This document shows positions 43,377-54,214 of a DNA stretch of 64,000 nucleotides, one piece after another. The notes under the pieces are model-generated. The model was given only the letters and a program-made list of their open reading frames with translations, was not told where the DNA came from and did no database searches. The stretch is from Anisus vortex (Eukaryota > Mollusca > Gastropoda > Planorbidae). The stretch is from contig OX421497.1 of NCBI GenBank assembly GCA_949126835.1, forward strand, positions 3,550,771 through 3,614,770, read 5' to 3'. Made by a program: the position numbers and the translations under genes. The stretch's first letter is position 1; the number at the start of each line of letters is the position of its first letter.

Positions 43377-43784
43377 ATATACATGGACCGCTTACTTTCG
43401 TTTTTTATGCTCTTATCTTCTTGTTTTGTAATTCCCGATTCTAAAAAAGTATTTGCGATACATGTTTCGTTTTATTAAATCGCATTTTTTCGACTTTAAA
43501 TGAATGCTTGTTCTACTATTATTCCTATTATCATTGACTATAATAAGATGGACCGCGTGCTCTATTTTTAGAGCTTATATTCTTTTTTCCGTGCGCATAC
43601 AACACTGATCTATAAATTTTTCCGCTGCATACAACTTTCGATTTTAATTTTACTTCGGAACTAGTATAGAAACTACTTTATATCAATTACTTTATTTAGA
43701 ATCGGGAATTCAGAAAATCAGTGTTTCTAGTCATCGTATAGCAGAAATACTAAAGCAAGCGGTCCATGTATATTATAATCTATG
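43377..43784. mobile_element. 408-bp TIR element with 7-bp target duplication
   Basis: Left end CATAGACTAAATATACATGG followed by ACCGCTT. Right end AAGCGGTCCATGTATATT followed by ATAATCTATG, inverted with few mismatches. Both flanks read gttttac (43370-43376 and 43785-43791). No ORF. Confidence 0.8.
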
Positions 43785-43859
43785 GTTTTACGAAAAGATC
43801 AAAACTGAAAAATTAGTAGATCTTCATCACTATAAGTAGGGCCAATAGCGCCTTAGGCT

Positions 43860-44149
43860 CATAACAGATAGATATGAGAAGACCACCATACTCCGACTCA
43901 GGGCAAGACACAACAGACTATTAGACCACCCTTGAGTGCCCCGTGTGTAACTGGACCCCAGAATGCAGAGCACATCCTGCACTGGTGTCCACTTCACAGA
44001 TAGGCCAGTGTAACCAGGCCTCGTCTCAGGCAGCCACCATGGAGGAAAAAGCTCTGGTGCCCAAAGCCATTCTTACAAACAACAGCCCGGTTCATCAGAG
44101 AAATAGGACTTCCAGTCTGACACAACAAAAAAAAAGTTAAAAGGTCTCA
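43860..44149 (+). pseudogene. LINE 3' end (zinc-finger C-terminus), decayed
   Basis: Translation in shifting frames gives RLRARHNRLL followed by remnants of the C-x2-C-type cysteine end that closes many Jockey/CR1-like ORFs (LDPRMQSTSC in one frame, CPC/AEHILHWCP in another). GGAGGAAAAAGCTCTGG and CAACAGCCCGGTTCATCAGAG recur at 55590-55865. Confidence 0.65.
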
Positions 44150-44405
44150 TAAAAAGAAACCCGGACGAGCCTTTCGGATCTTTTGTCCAGGGCGTAACGC
44201 TTAGGATTGAGCTCAGAGGAGGCACTCCAAAGATCTGTCCGGGCTCCAGCCACTCCACACTGAACGATCCTTAGGATCATTATCGTGGTGGCTCGCCCGT
44301 ATATCTGCACTGTCACCCGGTAGCACAAATCTCGTACTATAGGCACAGGCATCCAGGCACCGGGTGGGTCGTGAGACGGGGTAGCAGCAATAGCCAATAG
44401 CTTAA
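44150..44405 (+). repeat. Unnamed interspersed repeat, copy 2
   Basis: It matches 21293-21565 through ACCCGGACGAGCC, GCACTGTCACCCGGTAGC and GGCACCGGGTGGGTCGTGAG. Confidence 0.6.
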
Positions 44406-44879
44406 CCAACTCTCTAAGCCAACACTTTCTGTGGGTGTATATTCGTGCGTGTGTCCTTGGTTTGTGATCTCAAAAACAATTCTTGCTAGCAATAACAATA
44501 ATACAAGCAAAGGCAGAAAGATCTTTAAAAACAAAAAGTTACATACTATATTTCACTGTTTCTAATTCTGGCGCCTTGTGAAAAGACAAGGATGACAGCT
44601 CGGAGAAAAAAGACCAAGACACTTTAAGACAGACATTATGTCTGTTTTTTACGACCCGCGAGAATTTTGTAGGTTAAAAATAAACTGAGGGAGAAAACAG
44701 AAAACAGAAAACAGAAAAAAAAATTAAGAAATAGATAGATAGACGTTTTCGTCTCAACTCAAAACCTATCCAATTATTTGTACTGTCGAATATACCAAGA
44801 CGTGGAACCAATAGATAGATTCTGACGTAATCCGACCGATATTCTTTCTGTCTTTATAATATTGGGCCTACTGGATTGT
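44406..44879. other. No gene recognised
   Basis: Contains a short GAAAACAGAAAACAGAAAACA run at about 44693-44716. Otherwise unique AT-rich sequence. Confidence 0.45.
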
Positions 44880-45090
44880 ATGGTAAACTGTGTTGTATTG
44901 TATACTGTGTTATATTGTATGTCTTATATTGTATATGTTATATTGTATACTGTGTTATATTGTATGTTTTATATTGTATGTAGATATAGTGTTATATTGT
45001 ATGCTGTGTTATATTGTATGCTGTGTTATATTGGATGATGTATTATATTGTATGGTGTATAATATTGTATGAGTTATTATATTGTATGCT
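44880..45090. repeat. Irregular TATATTGTATGCTGTGT repeat
   Basis: About ten copies of a 17-21 bp unit of the type GTGTTATATTGTATGCT. Confidence 0.85.
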
Positions 45091-45098
45091 GTATTATA

Positions 45099-45200
45099 TG
45101 GGTGCAGTAGCCGAGCGGCAGCGCGTTCGACTGGCGATCCGAAGGTCCTGGGTTCAAATCCTGGTGGAGCCGCGATTTTTTCCCAGGACTTGAGGGTGTA
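45099..45200 (+). mobile_element. SINE family 1 head (tRNA-related region), truncated
   Basis: The cleanest head in the window: GCAGTAGCCGAGCGGCAGC (box A) and GGGTTCAAATCCTGGTGG (box B). It stops after CCCAGGACTTGAGGGTGTAC, where a hAT element begins. It is not counted as a tRNA gene because the body continues into SINE sequence. Confidence 0.8.
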
Positions 45201-45813
45201 CATGCAGCAAAATGTTTTGAAATTGATTTCCCGGCAAGATATATGTCCAGTTTCAATGCAAATTCATTCCAGTGGCCCTTGTAAATGCAAGTTCAACTCA
45301 CTGAAATGTATCTCTATGTCATTCAGAAACATCAACTTCAACAGTCAGTTTTCTTCATTCAGAAACATCGGATTCAACAGTCAGTTTTCTTTATTCAGAA
45401 ATATCAATTTCAACAGTCAGTTTTCCCTTTCAGAAACATCAACTTCAACAGTAGTTTTCCTCATTCAGAAACATCAACTTCAACAGTCAGTTTTCCTAAT
45501 TCAGAAACATCGGCTTCAACAGTCAGTTTTCCTCATTCAGTAAGATGCACTTCAACAGTCAGTTTTCCTTATTCAGAAACATCAACTTCAACAATCAGTT
45601 TTGCTCAATCAGAAACATCTATTTCAACAGTATTTTTCCTCATTCAGAAACATCAATTTCAACAGTCAGTTTTCCTCATTCAGAACCATCAACTTCAACA
45701 GTCAGTTTTCCTCATTCAGAACCATCAACTTTAACAGTCAGTTTTCCTCATTCAGAACCATCAACTTCAACAGTCAGTTTGGCACGCGCGCCTTTGGTTA
45801 CCGACCCCTGGTA
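45201..45813 (-). mobile_element. hAT element (GGGGTCGGCAACC family) with an internal tandem expansion
   Basis: The right edge CTTTGGTTACCGACCCCTG is the left terminal repeat in reverse. The left part has AATTTGCATTGAAACTGGAC on the - strand, as in other copies. Between them a subterminal segment of about 35 bp is repeated about 13 times. Confidence 0.75.
45325..45780. repeat. About 35-bp tandem repeat inside a hAT element
   Basis: Units of the form TTCAGAAACATCAACTTC followed by AACAGTCAGTTTTCCTCA, with ACCATC and GGCTTC variants. The single-copy version is present in other family members (for example near 22825 and 59120 on the opposite strand). Confidence 0.9.
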
Positions 45814-46405
45814 TATGCTGTAATTTCAAATATCTAGGAGCCATCAAATCCGTAGATGGAAGCTGTTAGGCAGAAATTCGTGCCTGGATTGGGACAGCAA
45901 TGAATGCAATGCCTAGACTAAACTGAAACTGGTCTATCAAAATCATTCGTCTCTCAAACAAAGTTCAGGCTTTACTGAGCCCTTGTGAAAAAACATTGTT
46001 CTGTACGTATGTGAGAAAGAGGACATTACTAGCAGCCACTGAAAACATATACATGAGAAAAATCCTTAAAATCTCCTACCTAGAACACGGGACTAATGAG
46101 TGTCGGGCAGAATATCCTCATTTGCGGACCCTCCAGACAGAAACCATGACAGCAACAATCAAACTGACATGGTTTGGTCTTATGTTGCGGCATAATAACC
46201 TGCTAAAAACAACATCCTCCAGGGCACCGTAGACGTCAGAGAGGCCGTCAGTGGAAATGCTGGTTCGACAATTTAGAAGATTGTCCAATGCTGCAAATGA
46301 CTGAACAATTGACAACCGCTCAAGATAGGCAAAAATGGAGAAAGATGTCTGCTAAGGTGTCCATTCGCTCACCTCAACGACCACAACGGTCAAGGGTTTG
46401 ATGAT
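45814..46405 (+). pseudogene. RTE-like LINE reverse transcriptase C-terminus, decayed
   Basis: FKYLGAIKSVDGSC, then after frameshifts ENIYMRKILKISYLEHGTN and KLTWFGLMLRHNNLLKTTSS, and a degenerate QDRQKWRKM near the end. This order is the usual C-terminal layout of RTE-type elements. The ATGATAATGATATA end may be its tail. Confidence 0.75.
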
Positions 46406-47394
46406 AATGATATACGGTAAAGAATGAATGCATTTTACTTTCCTCGTTCACCTAATGTTCTTCATGCACGTAGAAAAAAATGGAAATTTTTCATTCATTA
46501 TTCTTATAGTTTCCAATGTATTTGTTGATCTATATTCTTTTAATACTTTTGTTATTGTTGTTCGAAAAGAACATTTAAAATTAAAAGGTTTTGATAAAAA
46601 AAAAAAACTGCTCGGTTTTCAAAGTAATATATTATTTGTACGTTGTTTCCAACTCAAATTATTTCCCTTGTCACCGTCTTAAAACTTTTCAGATGTGAAA
46701 AAAAAAACAACATTTATCAAGATGGACGTGACAATAATAATAACAATTCACGAAATTGAACAACAAAGAAAACAAATGAACGGGACATTCGGTTTAAAAT
46801 TTTGTTTAAAATAGGTTTAGGATTTTTTAAAATTTTAACATAAATATTTTAACATTTTTTTGGCGAGTAGTATTGAGGTCACTGTAACCTAATCTCACCC
46901 CAACCTCCATTCCTCTCATATACCCCCCCCCCCCTTTTGTTCCACATTTACATGCCATTTTGGAGGTTAGAGGCTAAGAAAGTTATGAAGTGCATTTTGC
47001 AGACAAATTCATAATCAAATTCCGAGATTATTGAGCCTCACGGCGGAGATATTTAGAATCAAACGGAAATATTTTGGAATCCAGCAGATGGATATAGGAT
47101 CAAAGAGCAGGTAACTTTTTGAATGACATTCCATATATTTGGAATCATGCATAAGAGATATCAGCTATCAAACGCAAGATAAATTTATAATCACGTTGCC
47201 AAGGATATTTTAACAAAGTTAGGGGAAACGTTTTTGAAGTCTTTGATGCAAAAATATTTTGCACAGTATTAAAAATTAGGTCCATTACCTACCGATTTAT
47301 GAATGGAACAGCACCTTCCTATTTTCAGGTTCTCATATCCAAGGACGCGCTCGTCATCACAGTCACGCCTTAGAATTCCCAGTGTGGCTGGACA
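46406..47394. other. No gene recognised
   Basis: AT-rich with an A-run near 46600 and a C-run near 46927. No exon, repeat family or structure recognised. Confidence 0.4.
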
Positions 47395-47665
47395 CAAAAA
47401 GAAGTACCTGTGAGTGCGCTCGTTTGAATCTGTGGCGTCTTCTCTATGTGGAGCAGCTTGCCTCAGACACTGAGATACTCTGAGACAAAGAGAGTCTTTT
47501 AAAAAGAGTTGAAAGACTTTTATCTTTGGCTAGTGGCTGTGTGCCTTGCATACCAATACAACTACCACTGCAATTTATACCAAGAGCGCATTGAGCTTGC
47601 TAAACGTCATAGCATGGATGCAAGTGCTATAAATAGAACTATTATTATTATTAAATCCTATCAGA
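47395..47665 (+). repeat. Family 3 interspersed repeat, best copy
   Basis: AATCTGTGGCGTCTTCTC, AGACAAAGAGAGTCTTTT, GCGCATTGAGCTTGC and GTGCTATAAATAGAACTATT with an (ATT)n tail. The tail and the variable 5' ends suggest a retroposon mobilised by a LINE. Confidence 0.65.
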
Positions 47666-48109
47666 CTCAACAGATCCTTTGCCGCAATCATATAATGTCG
47701 TCTACAACTAATACCAACTCGATCACTTGTCGTCTGCTGCGGAGATTTGAGAGCCGTTTTAGCTTGGCACCCATCGTAGGTCAGGTGACCTTTTGCCCCC
47801 TATGGGTCAAACAGTCAAGCTTGTTGATGGTTCCATGAGATCCAGGAAACACCTCAGTATAACTAAGGTTATACATTTTCTAGCATTCATCAAATGTTAG
47901 ACTTAGCTGAACTGATGCTGAAGGAATAGTCTGGGAAGGGGGAGGGGGAGGCTTTCCAAACATATTGACAAGTATCACATGAACTGCAATAATTATATAC
48001 GTCTCGCTCCTCCAGGACTGGACAGAAAAAAACAAACATGTATGAGATTATCATACAAACATCCAACATTATTTTATAAAACGAGGTTGTCCGTTCTTTG
48101 CGTACTAAA
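47666..48109. other. No gene recognised
   Basis: Short open frames only, with no convincing splice signals. A G-rich patch lies near 47940. Confidence 0.35.
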
Positions 48110-48178
48110 GTATGTGTCACGGTGCCCCTGTCCAAGTGTCACGGTGCCCTGTCCAAGTGTCACGGCGCCCCTGTCCAT
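48110..48178 (+). repeat. Three-copy 22-24 bp tandem repeat
   Basis: GTCACGGTGCCCCTGTCCAA in three nearly identical copies; GC-rich compared with its surroundings. Confidence 0.8.
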
Positions 48179-48244
48179 GAACAAGCCCAGACTGTGCATC
48201 ACAATCTGAAATAGGAGTCAGGCAGCAACTGTATCTTAACACTT

Positions 48245-48960
48245 AAGCAACAAAACTGAATTTTGAAGCAAAATTTACTTTTTAAACAAAACTTAATTTT
48301 CCAACAAAACTTAATTTTCCAACAAAACTTACTTTTTAAACAAAACTTAATTTTCAAACAAAACTTACTTTTTAAACAAAACTTAATTTTCAAACAAAAC
48401 TTACTTTTTAAACAAAACTTAATTTTCAAACAAAACTTACTTTTTAAACAAAACTTAATTTTCAAACAAAACTTACTTTTTAAACAAAACTTACTTTTTA
48501 AACAAAACTTAATTTTCAAACAAAACTTACTTTTTAAACAAAACTTACTTTTTAAACAAATCTTTCTTTTTAAACAAAACTTACTTTTAAAAAAAACTTA
48601 CTTTTTAAACATCTTTCTTTTTAAACAAAACTAAATTTTTAAACAAATCTTTCTTTTTAAACAAAACTTACTTTTTAAACAAAACTTACTTTTTAAACAA
48701 ATCTTTCTTTTTAAACAAAACTTACTTTTTAAACAAAAGTTACTTTTTAAACAAAAATTACTTTTTAAACAAAAGTTACTTTTTAAACAAAAATTACTTT
48801 TTAAACCAATTTTTTTTTTAACAAAACTTATTGTTTAAATAAAACTTACTTTTTAAACAAATCTTTCTTTTTAAACAAAACTTACTTTTTAAATAAAACT
48901 TACTTTAACAAAAATCTTTCTTTTTACACACAACTTTCATTTAAAAAAAAAACTTGCCTA
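48245..48960. repeat. 17/34-bp satellite (AAACAAAACTTACTTTT)
   Basis: About 40 units of 17 bp. In 48290-48540 the units CTTAATTTTCAAACAAAA and CTTACTTTTTAAACAAAA alternate as a 34-bp dimer. To the right the array becomes irregular with TCTTTCTTTTT variants. Confidence 0.92.
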
Positions 48961-49431
48961 AAATTATCTTATTCTTTATGAAACACGAAGTTGTGGCGTC
49001 AACTTGCCCGCCATTTCGGTGCCAAGTTGTTTTTTTTGTTTTTTTTTTATGTTATATCCTAAAATTAGATTTTAACCAGTTTTTATAACAACAAGCATGA
49101 CAGGAAATGACACCATGACACCCTACTCAGAAATCTAATTCAAAACACATTTTTTTAAAATTTATTTTTTAAATTGTAAAACTGATTGACATTTTTAAAA
49201 ACACAATGTAACAAAGAGTTAATAAAATATTGATTTAAAAAACGCAACTGAGAGTCGATATATTGATTGATTATACATTACAAATAGTTGTTTGCCCCTG
49301 CTTCTTCCATCTTTACCGACAATACCAACAATTATGGTGATAAATACCATTCATGCTAAAATATGAACTTTTCCTGAAATATATGTGTTGTTGACCTACT
49401 ATTTATTAAAACATTATATAATTTTTTAAAA

Positions 49432-49545
49432 AGTAACGTACCCGTCGGACCAAATTGGTCCATAGGGCCGATGAAGCAGCGTTCACCAGTTTCTGTGGCT
49501 ACGGCATACTATGGGATTGTGTGGCCTACACAATGCACAGCCGCA
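49432..49545 (-). mobile_element. SINE family 1 3' end
   Basis: CCCGTCGGACCAAATTGGTC, GAAGCAGCGTTCACCAGTTT and GATTGTGTGGCC are the 3' body on the - strand. It abuts a + strand copy. Confidence 0.75.
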
Positions 49546-49554
49546 ATTATTTTA

Positions 49555-49735
49555 AAGAGAAGGTGAAGGTTAGGATTTTTTCCCGGGTCTGGAGGGTGTC
49601 CCCTGAGTCTACCCAGCTATGATGGGTACCTGACTTTAGACGGGGCAAAGTAAAGGCGACTGGGCATTGCGCTGGCCGCACAGTGTCCCAGTGTACCGTG
49701 ACCGCTGAAACTGGTTCGACTGGATTACATTACTT
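49555..49735 (+). mobile_element. SINE family 1 without tRNA head
   Basis: GAAGGTTAGGATTTTTTCCC, GGAGGGTGTCCCCTGAGTC and GGCGACTGGGCATTGCGCTG, then GGTTCGACTGGATTACATT. Together with the - strand copy it forms an inverted pair. Confidence 0.75.
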
Positions 49736-49989
49736 TAATTTGAATGAAAGATTAGCAAAATAATTAGAGTAATCTTATTGCATCTTTTTCTTTTTTCTTT
49801 TCCGACGGTGTATGGTTCATTGTGAGTTGTCATGGCAACCAATATCTTAGCATTCACAGAAATAGTTTTGTTGTTTAATAATCCTTTTTTTTTTTACACA
49901 TGTTTGTTTACGTAGTTTTTTTTAATCAAAAGAAGGTTTAAGAAAAGAAAAGAGAATTGTCAAAGAATAACACAGACTCAAGTAATGAG

Positions 49990-50570
49990 TTTTTATTCTT
50001 CTTCACCTTCACCTATGCTATAACTGGAGTCAGGGTCGTTGGGGCACCATTGTTGGACTGTTGAACGATTGTATGCCGCTCGTCTCGGTCCTGCGTCGAC
50101 CTGAGAATCCGCAAGAGGCAAGCAGGTCATCTTCCAACTATCTCTTCTGCCTGCATCTCTTTTTTTTTCTATACCCTGCAGGATGGTTTTCGCCAGGCCT
50201 TTGGATCTTGCCACATGCCTGTACCAGTTTTTTTTTTTTTTTTTTTTTTTTATTTTTTTTTTATTTTTTTTTTATATTTTTTTTTTTTGCATTTAATGGC
50301 GCTGACTAGATCCTTGTGAGGGCCGATACCGTTGGTGAATCTCTCTCGGAAAGCATCATTTGTAACGCGATCTTTCTAGGAGATGTTTAAAATTTTACGG
50401 CGGCATCTCATCTCCAGGGATCTGATTCTTTTCTGGAGATATGCTGTAAGTTAAGTGTCCATGTTTCACAGCCGTATATAAAAACTGCCATCGCAATGGA
50501 ACGCATTACTCGAATCCTGGAGTAAAGTGAGATTTTCTTGCTTCGCCCGATGTTTTTTGGCTTGCAAAGT
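49990..50570 (-). pseudogene. RTE-like LINE C-terminal remnant split by a T-run
   Basis: On the - strand, 50570-50295 encodes a degenerate SIAMAVFIYGC-type stretch (the YGxExW region after the reverse transcriptase). 50228-49990 encodes GLAKTILQG and WKMTCLPLADSQ, the usual last part. Between them lies a run of about 60 T residues (50229-50290). The same C-terminal piece is in HDAC8 intron 4. Confidence 0.7.
50229..50290. repeat. Poly-T tract (interrupted)
   Basis: About 60 bp of T with a few A; read on the other strand it is a poly-A. It may be a retroposition scar inside the LINE remnant. Confidence 0.85.
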
Positions 50571-50576
50571 CTGGGC

Positions 50577-52135
50577 CAGGGGTCTGCAACCTTTTCCTAA
50601 TTGTGTGCCAAACTGGGATTTCTAATTCATTCAGCTCGCCAACAGCTTGAAAGTCATTCTGCTCTATTATATATTTTTAAATTGTATAATACATTTTTTT
50701 AGCGCCGTAGCAAGAACAAGGCCAAAAGCAAACAAGGTGAATAGAGAAAATCGTTACATCGTTTTCTATTTAATTAGACAAAAAAATTTACGTGTTTGTG
50801 ATTATTATCCTTTTTATTAGCATTTATACCAAAAACAAAATGTTTATACTGAACTGTTACATTTATGGTTAATTATATGTCTAAAAAATATGGCGCACGG
50901 TGACCGAGCGGCAGCGCTTTCGAAGGTCTTGGGTTCGAATCCTGGTGAAGGCTAGTTTTTTTTTTTTCGCGGGAATCGAGTCCATCCAGCTCTGATGTGT
51001 ACCTGACTTTAGTTGGGGGTAAAGTAAAGCGGCTGGGCATTGTGCTGGCCACACATATGCTCTAGTATGCCATGGCCATAGAAACTGTTGAACGCTGCTT
51101 CACAGGCCATATGGATCAATTTGATGTCCGACGGGATACTTTTACTTTTTTATAGATGAAACATAGATCAAACAATTCAAATGTCCGATGGATAATTTAC
51201 TTTACAGCGACTAACTTCTGTCATTTGGTTTTAATTATATTATTGTCTCAGCTTTACTGAGATATTCTCTTTAATTGTCATTTTACTAAACTACAATGAA
51301 TACAAATTAGTCGATTAAAGGAATTGATACAAAGTAATCATACAAAGTGGGTAGTTAGTGTAATGTTTGTACATGTACATATTAATTCTTTAGTCATATA
51401 ATATTTATATGATTTTCATGTATCAGTTTAACAATTTGAAAGGTAAAATATAATAGCAATTTGTTATTTTTTATATATAGAAAAATATGAAACGTACTAG
51501 AAATATGAGCTCAACGATTAATTATCTCCCTTTGATTAAAATAAAGTTTCCTAATTTGAGTCTATTATGACAATGAGGTAAAAAAGTTATCTTTTGTATT
51601 ATAACTAATATTAATTTTTAATTATCATTTCTTTCGACACAATTGGGGTTTCGATGCCCATTTTTGTGTGTTTAAAATTCAACTTTCATCATTTTGAAAT
51701 CGACATATAAGACAGTTGTAGTAAAATCAAACCAGTTAGGCTTGATGTGCTATGTCCAGGAATATGTAAGTCTTGCCTTTGTTTATAAAACTCCGATTTG
51801 AGTGCTTAAATGTACTTCTTTAAAAGTCTATCTTAATATTTGCCATAAATTAGGGAAGTAGGTACATGTTGTTTTAAAATTGATATCCAGGTTCAATAAA
51901 AATCCAATCAAGTGGTCTAACAGTTTAAGTGCGGTTTTACCCCGTTCTTTGTAAATGCAAATGTGGAACTCACTGAAATATTCTCTTACATTCAGAAACA
52001 TGGGCTTCAACAGGTAGTACTCCTCATTCAAAACCGGAAACTAAATTCACAAGGAACACCTCTTGGAGGTCTCTCGCGTGCCATTTAAAATCGCGTGCCA
52101 AGTCTGACACGCACGCCTTAGATTGCCGACCCCAG
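50577..52135 (-). mobile_element. hAT element (GGGGTCGGCAACC family) with exact 8-bp target duplication
   Basis: Left end CAGGGGTCTGCAACC, right end GATTGCCGACCCCAG. gtctgggc flanks it exactly (50569-50576 and 52136-52143). Interior landmarks TTATCTCCCTTTGATT are shared with the other copies. A SINE sits inside. Confidence 0.88.
50893..51160 (+). mobile_element. SINE family 1 nested in a hAT element
   Basis: Head GCGCACGGTGACCGAGCGGC, box B GGGTTCGAATCCTGGTGAAG, a partly deleted body and a 3' end GTCCGACGGGATACTTTTAC. It is younger than the host element. Confidence 0.85.
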
Positions 52136-52143
52136 GTCTGGGC

Positions 52144-52664
52144 TATTCTTGCAAGAATTTCTATACAACAATATTATAGATATATGAACAGCCGTGAAGC
52201 AATGACTTAATATGCTTTGCAGGTATCTAAAATTAATTCTAGAATAAGATATGAAAAAAAAAACCGACACAGAGTTTGAGGATTAAGGAATCAATATGGT
52301 ACGTAAATACAGATGCGGATAGATCTAATCAACTCCAGATATGAAATTATGTATAGGCACACACAATACTGACAGACTCACCGATACCAACAGATATTGA
52401 CGGAGATATAGCGTCATTGGCGAGGAAATCGTTGAATAAGTGTAGAGCACCAGGACTTATACAAAAGGGCAAGTTAGTTATTCATTACAACTTTTTACAG
52501 TAGAACGCGCACTTATCAATGGCTTAAATGACTTGTTCAGTGTGTTATATTATGAAAACATAACGTGGCACGATTTAGCACGCGTTGTAACACAAATTCC
52601 CTGTAGCTATTTCACGTCATCTATTCCGCTCAGGATAATAAAGCGGGAAAATGAAGCTAGGATA
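52144..52664. other. No gene recognised
   Basis: Unique sequence without exon-like frames or known repeats. Confidence 0.4.
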
Positions 52665-53030
52665 AACTGATATATAAAATATGATAAATATAAAGAGATG
52701 AACGGATATATACAATATGATAAATATAAAGAGATGAACGGATATATACAATATGATAAATATAAAGAGATGAACTGATATATAAAATATGATAAATCTA
52801 AAGAGATGAACTCATATGTACAATATGTTAAATATAAAGAGATGAACTGATATATAAAATATGATAAATATAAAGAGATGAACTCATATATACAATATGA
52901 TTAATATAAAGAGATGAACTGATATATAAAATATGATAAATATAAAGAGATGAACTGATATATAAAATATGATAAATATAAAGAGATGAACTGATATATA
53001 AAATATGATAAATATAAAGAGATGAACTGT
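52665..53030. repeat. 36-bp satellite (AAAGAGATGAACTGATATAT)
   Basis: About ten copies of TGATATATAAAATATGATAA followed by ATATAAAGAGATGAAC. Unrelated in sequence to the other 36-bp satellite at 12985. Confidence 0.93.
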
Positions 53031-53354
53031 CACAATCTTGTCGAATGTTTACAGTTATCATGGAATATGACGCTGAGCAATATGTTTATTTTTTTTTTTA
53101 AACCCTGGAATGGTCTGGGGATAAGTAAAAAGACAAGAAAAAGTCTTTTGTTTGACTTGCGTTGCAGCCAATGGCGTGAAGTCGGGGAGGCGGTAGAGCA
53201 TATCCTGTGAGAGTTTTCGCCGGATCGACAGTTTTCAACTTTCCACAGATCTCTACGACAACAACGATGCAGTACTCATTACGCAAAAAGCGGGCTATTA
53301 TCCAGGTCTCTAAGAGCTGAATAGTCTCAGATGTCAAAACCAAGGGGGTTCAAG
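53031..53354. other. No gene recognised
   Basis: Mixed-composition sequence right of the satellite. Short frames only. Confidence 0.35.
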
Positions 53355-53640
53355 GTCAGTTCACATACTCCCCACTTATGTACGTATGGGGCTCAAAAGC
53401 TGGCGAAGTATGTAAACCACCGATACGCTGTTATTAAGAGTACACGGGTGGGACAACGCATTATTTTGGAACGACTTCCTTTTTGCGCATCTGAAGATGG
53501 ATCATTTCACGGGTGAGAAACTCGATGGCGAAAAAGGATACCCGTCTCGCCAAGCCCGGGTTCTGGATGACAAAGCCCATAGTCCTGTATTTGTTCTTAC
53601 CACATGGAGAAAGTGCAGGTATACGATGCAATCTTAAAAT
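53355..53640 (+). repeat. Unnamed repeat pair, copy 2
   Basis: Diverged partner of 37535-37800 (AAAAGCTGGCGAAGT, TATTAAGAGTACACGGGTGG, AGTCCTGTATTTGTTC). Confidence 0.45.
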
Positions 53641-54214
53641 AAGGCAGCGTTAATAATCCCAGGGGGGGGGGGGTAGAGAGGAGTGGGGAGTTCCGTTGGA
53701 GTGAAAACGTGTAGTGCATGTGCCTTTCGTTTTCCCAATCTTTTGGCGTGCCCCCGGCACGCTTAGCTTAGATGACTTGACCCGCCTATTTTTACGACCC
53801 TGGACATCAGATCCAGGAGGCTCGTCCAGTTTTATTAGGGACTCTTAGATTCACTCCACACCCATTCCACCCCCCGTTTAGTGGGCTACAAGGAAGGTCA
53901 AGACATGGCCTGGAGACTCGACCATCATCACTTAAATAGTGTCCCTTAGGCTAGCATACACTTACTTATCAATGTAAAGCATAAGAACTTAGATTAAGGA
54001 ACCATGTAAGCATGTAACTCGAGGCGTCATTAATTCCGATACACACACGAATATAATATCATTGGGATAACATTAGTCATGATTTTGCCCCCAAGATATA
54101 ATCAGGTCAGAGTGACATAATATGTTAATAAGAAAAAAAAAACAGCCTGGAAGTAATAATTTAGACAAAGCTATTGGCCAACCAACTAGTTCACCAAGTG
54201 TGCATGTTTGTGGA
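53641..54214. other. No gene recognised
   Basis: A G-run near 53662; otherwise unremarkable intergenic sequence. Confidence 0.35.

Noticed and set aside
45099..45172. tRNA gene
   Set aside because: Box A and box B are excellent, but the sequence runs on into the SINE body shared by many copies, so it is a SINE head.
45082..45837. Frames of 78-153 codons rich in SFRNINFNSQF
   Set aside because: They are translations of a tandem expansion inside a hAT element; no start or splice context.
48199..48634. Lysine/cysteine-rich and glutamine-rich repeat proteins
   Set aside because: They are translations of the 17/34-bp satellite.
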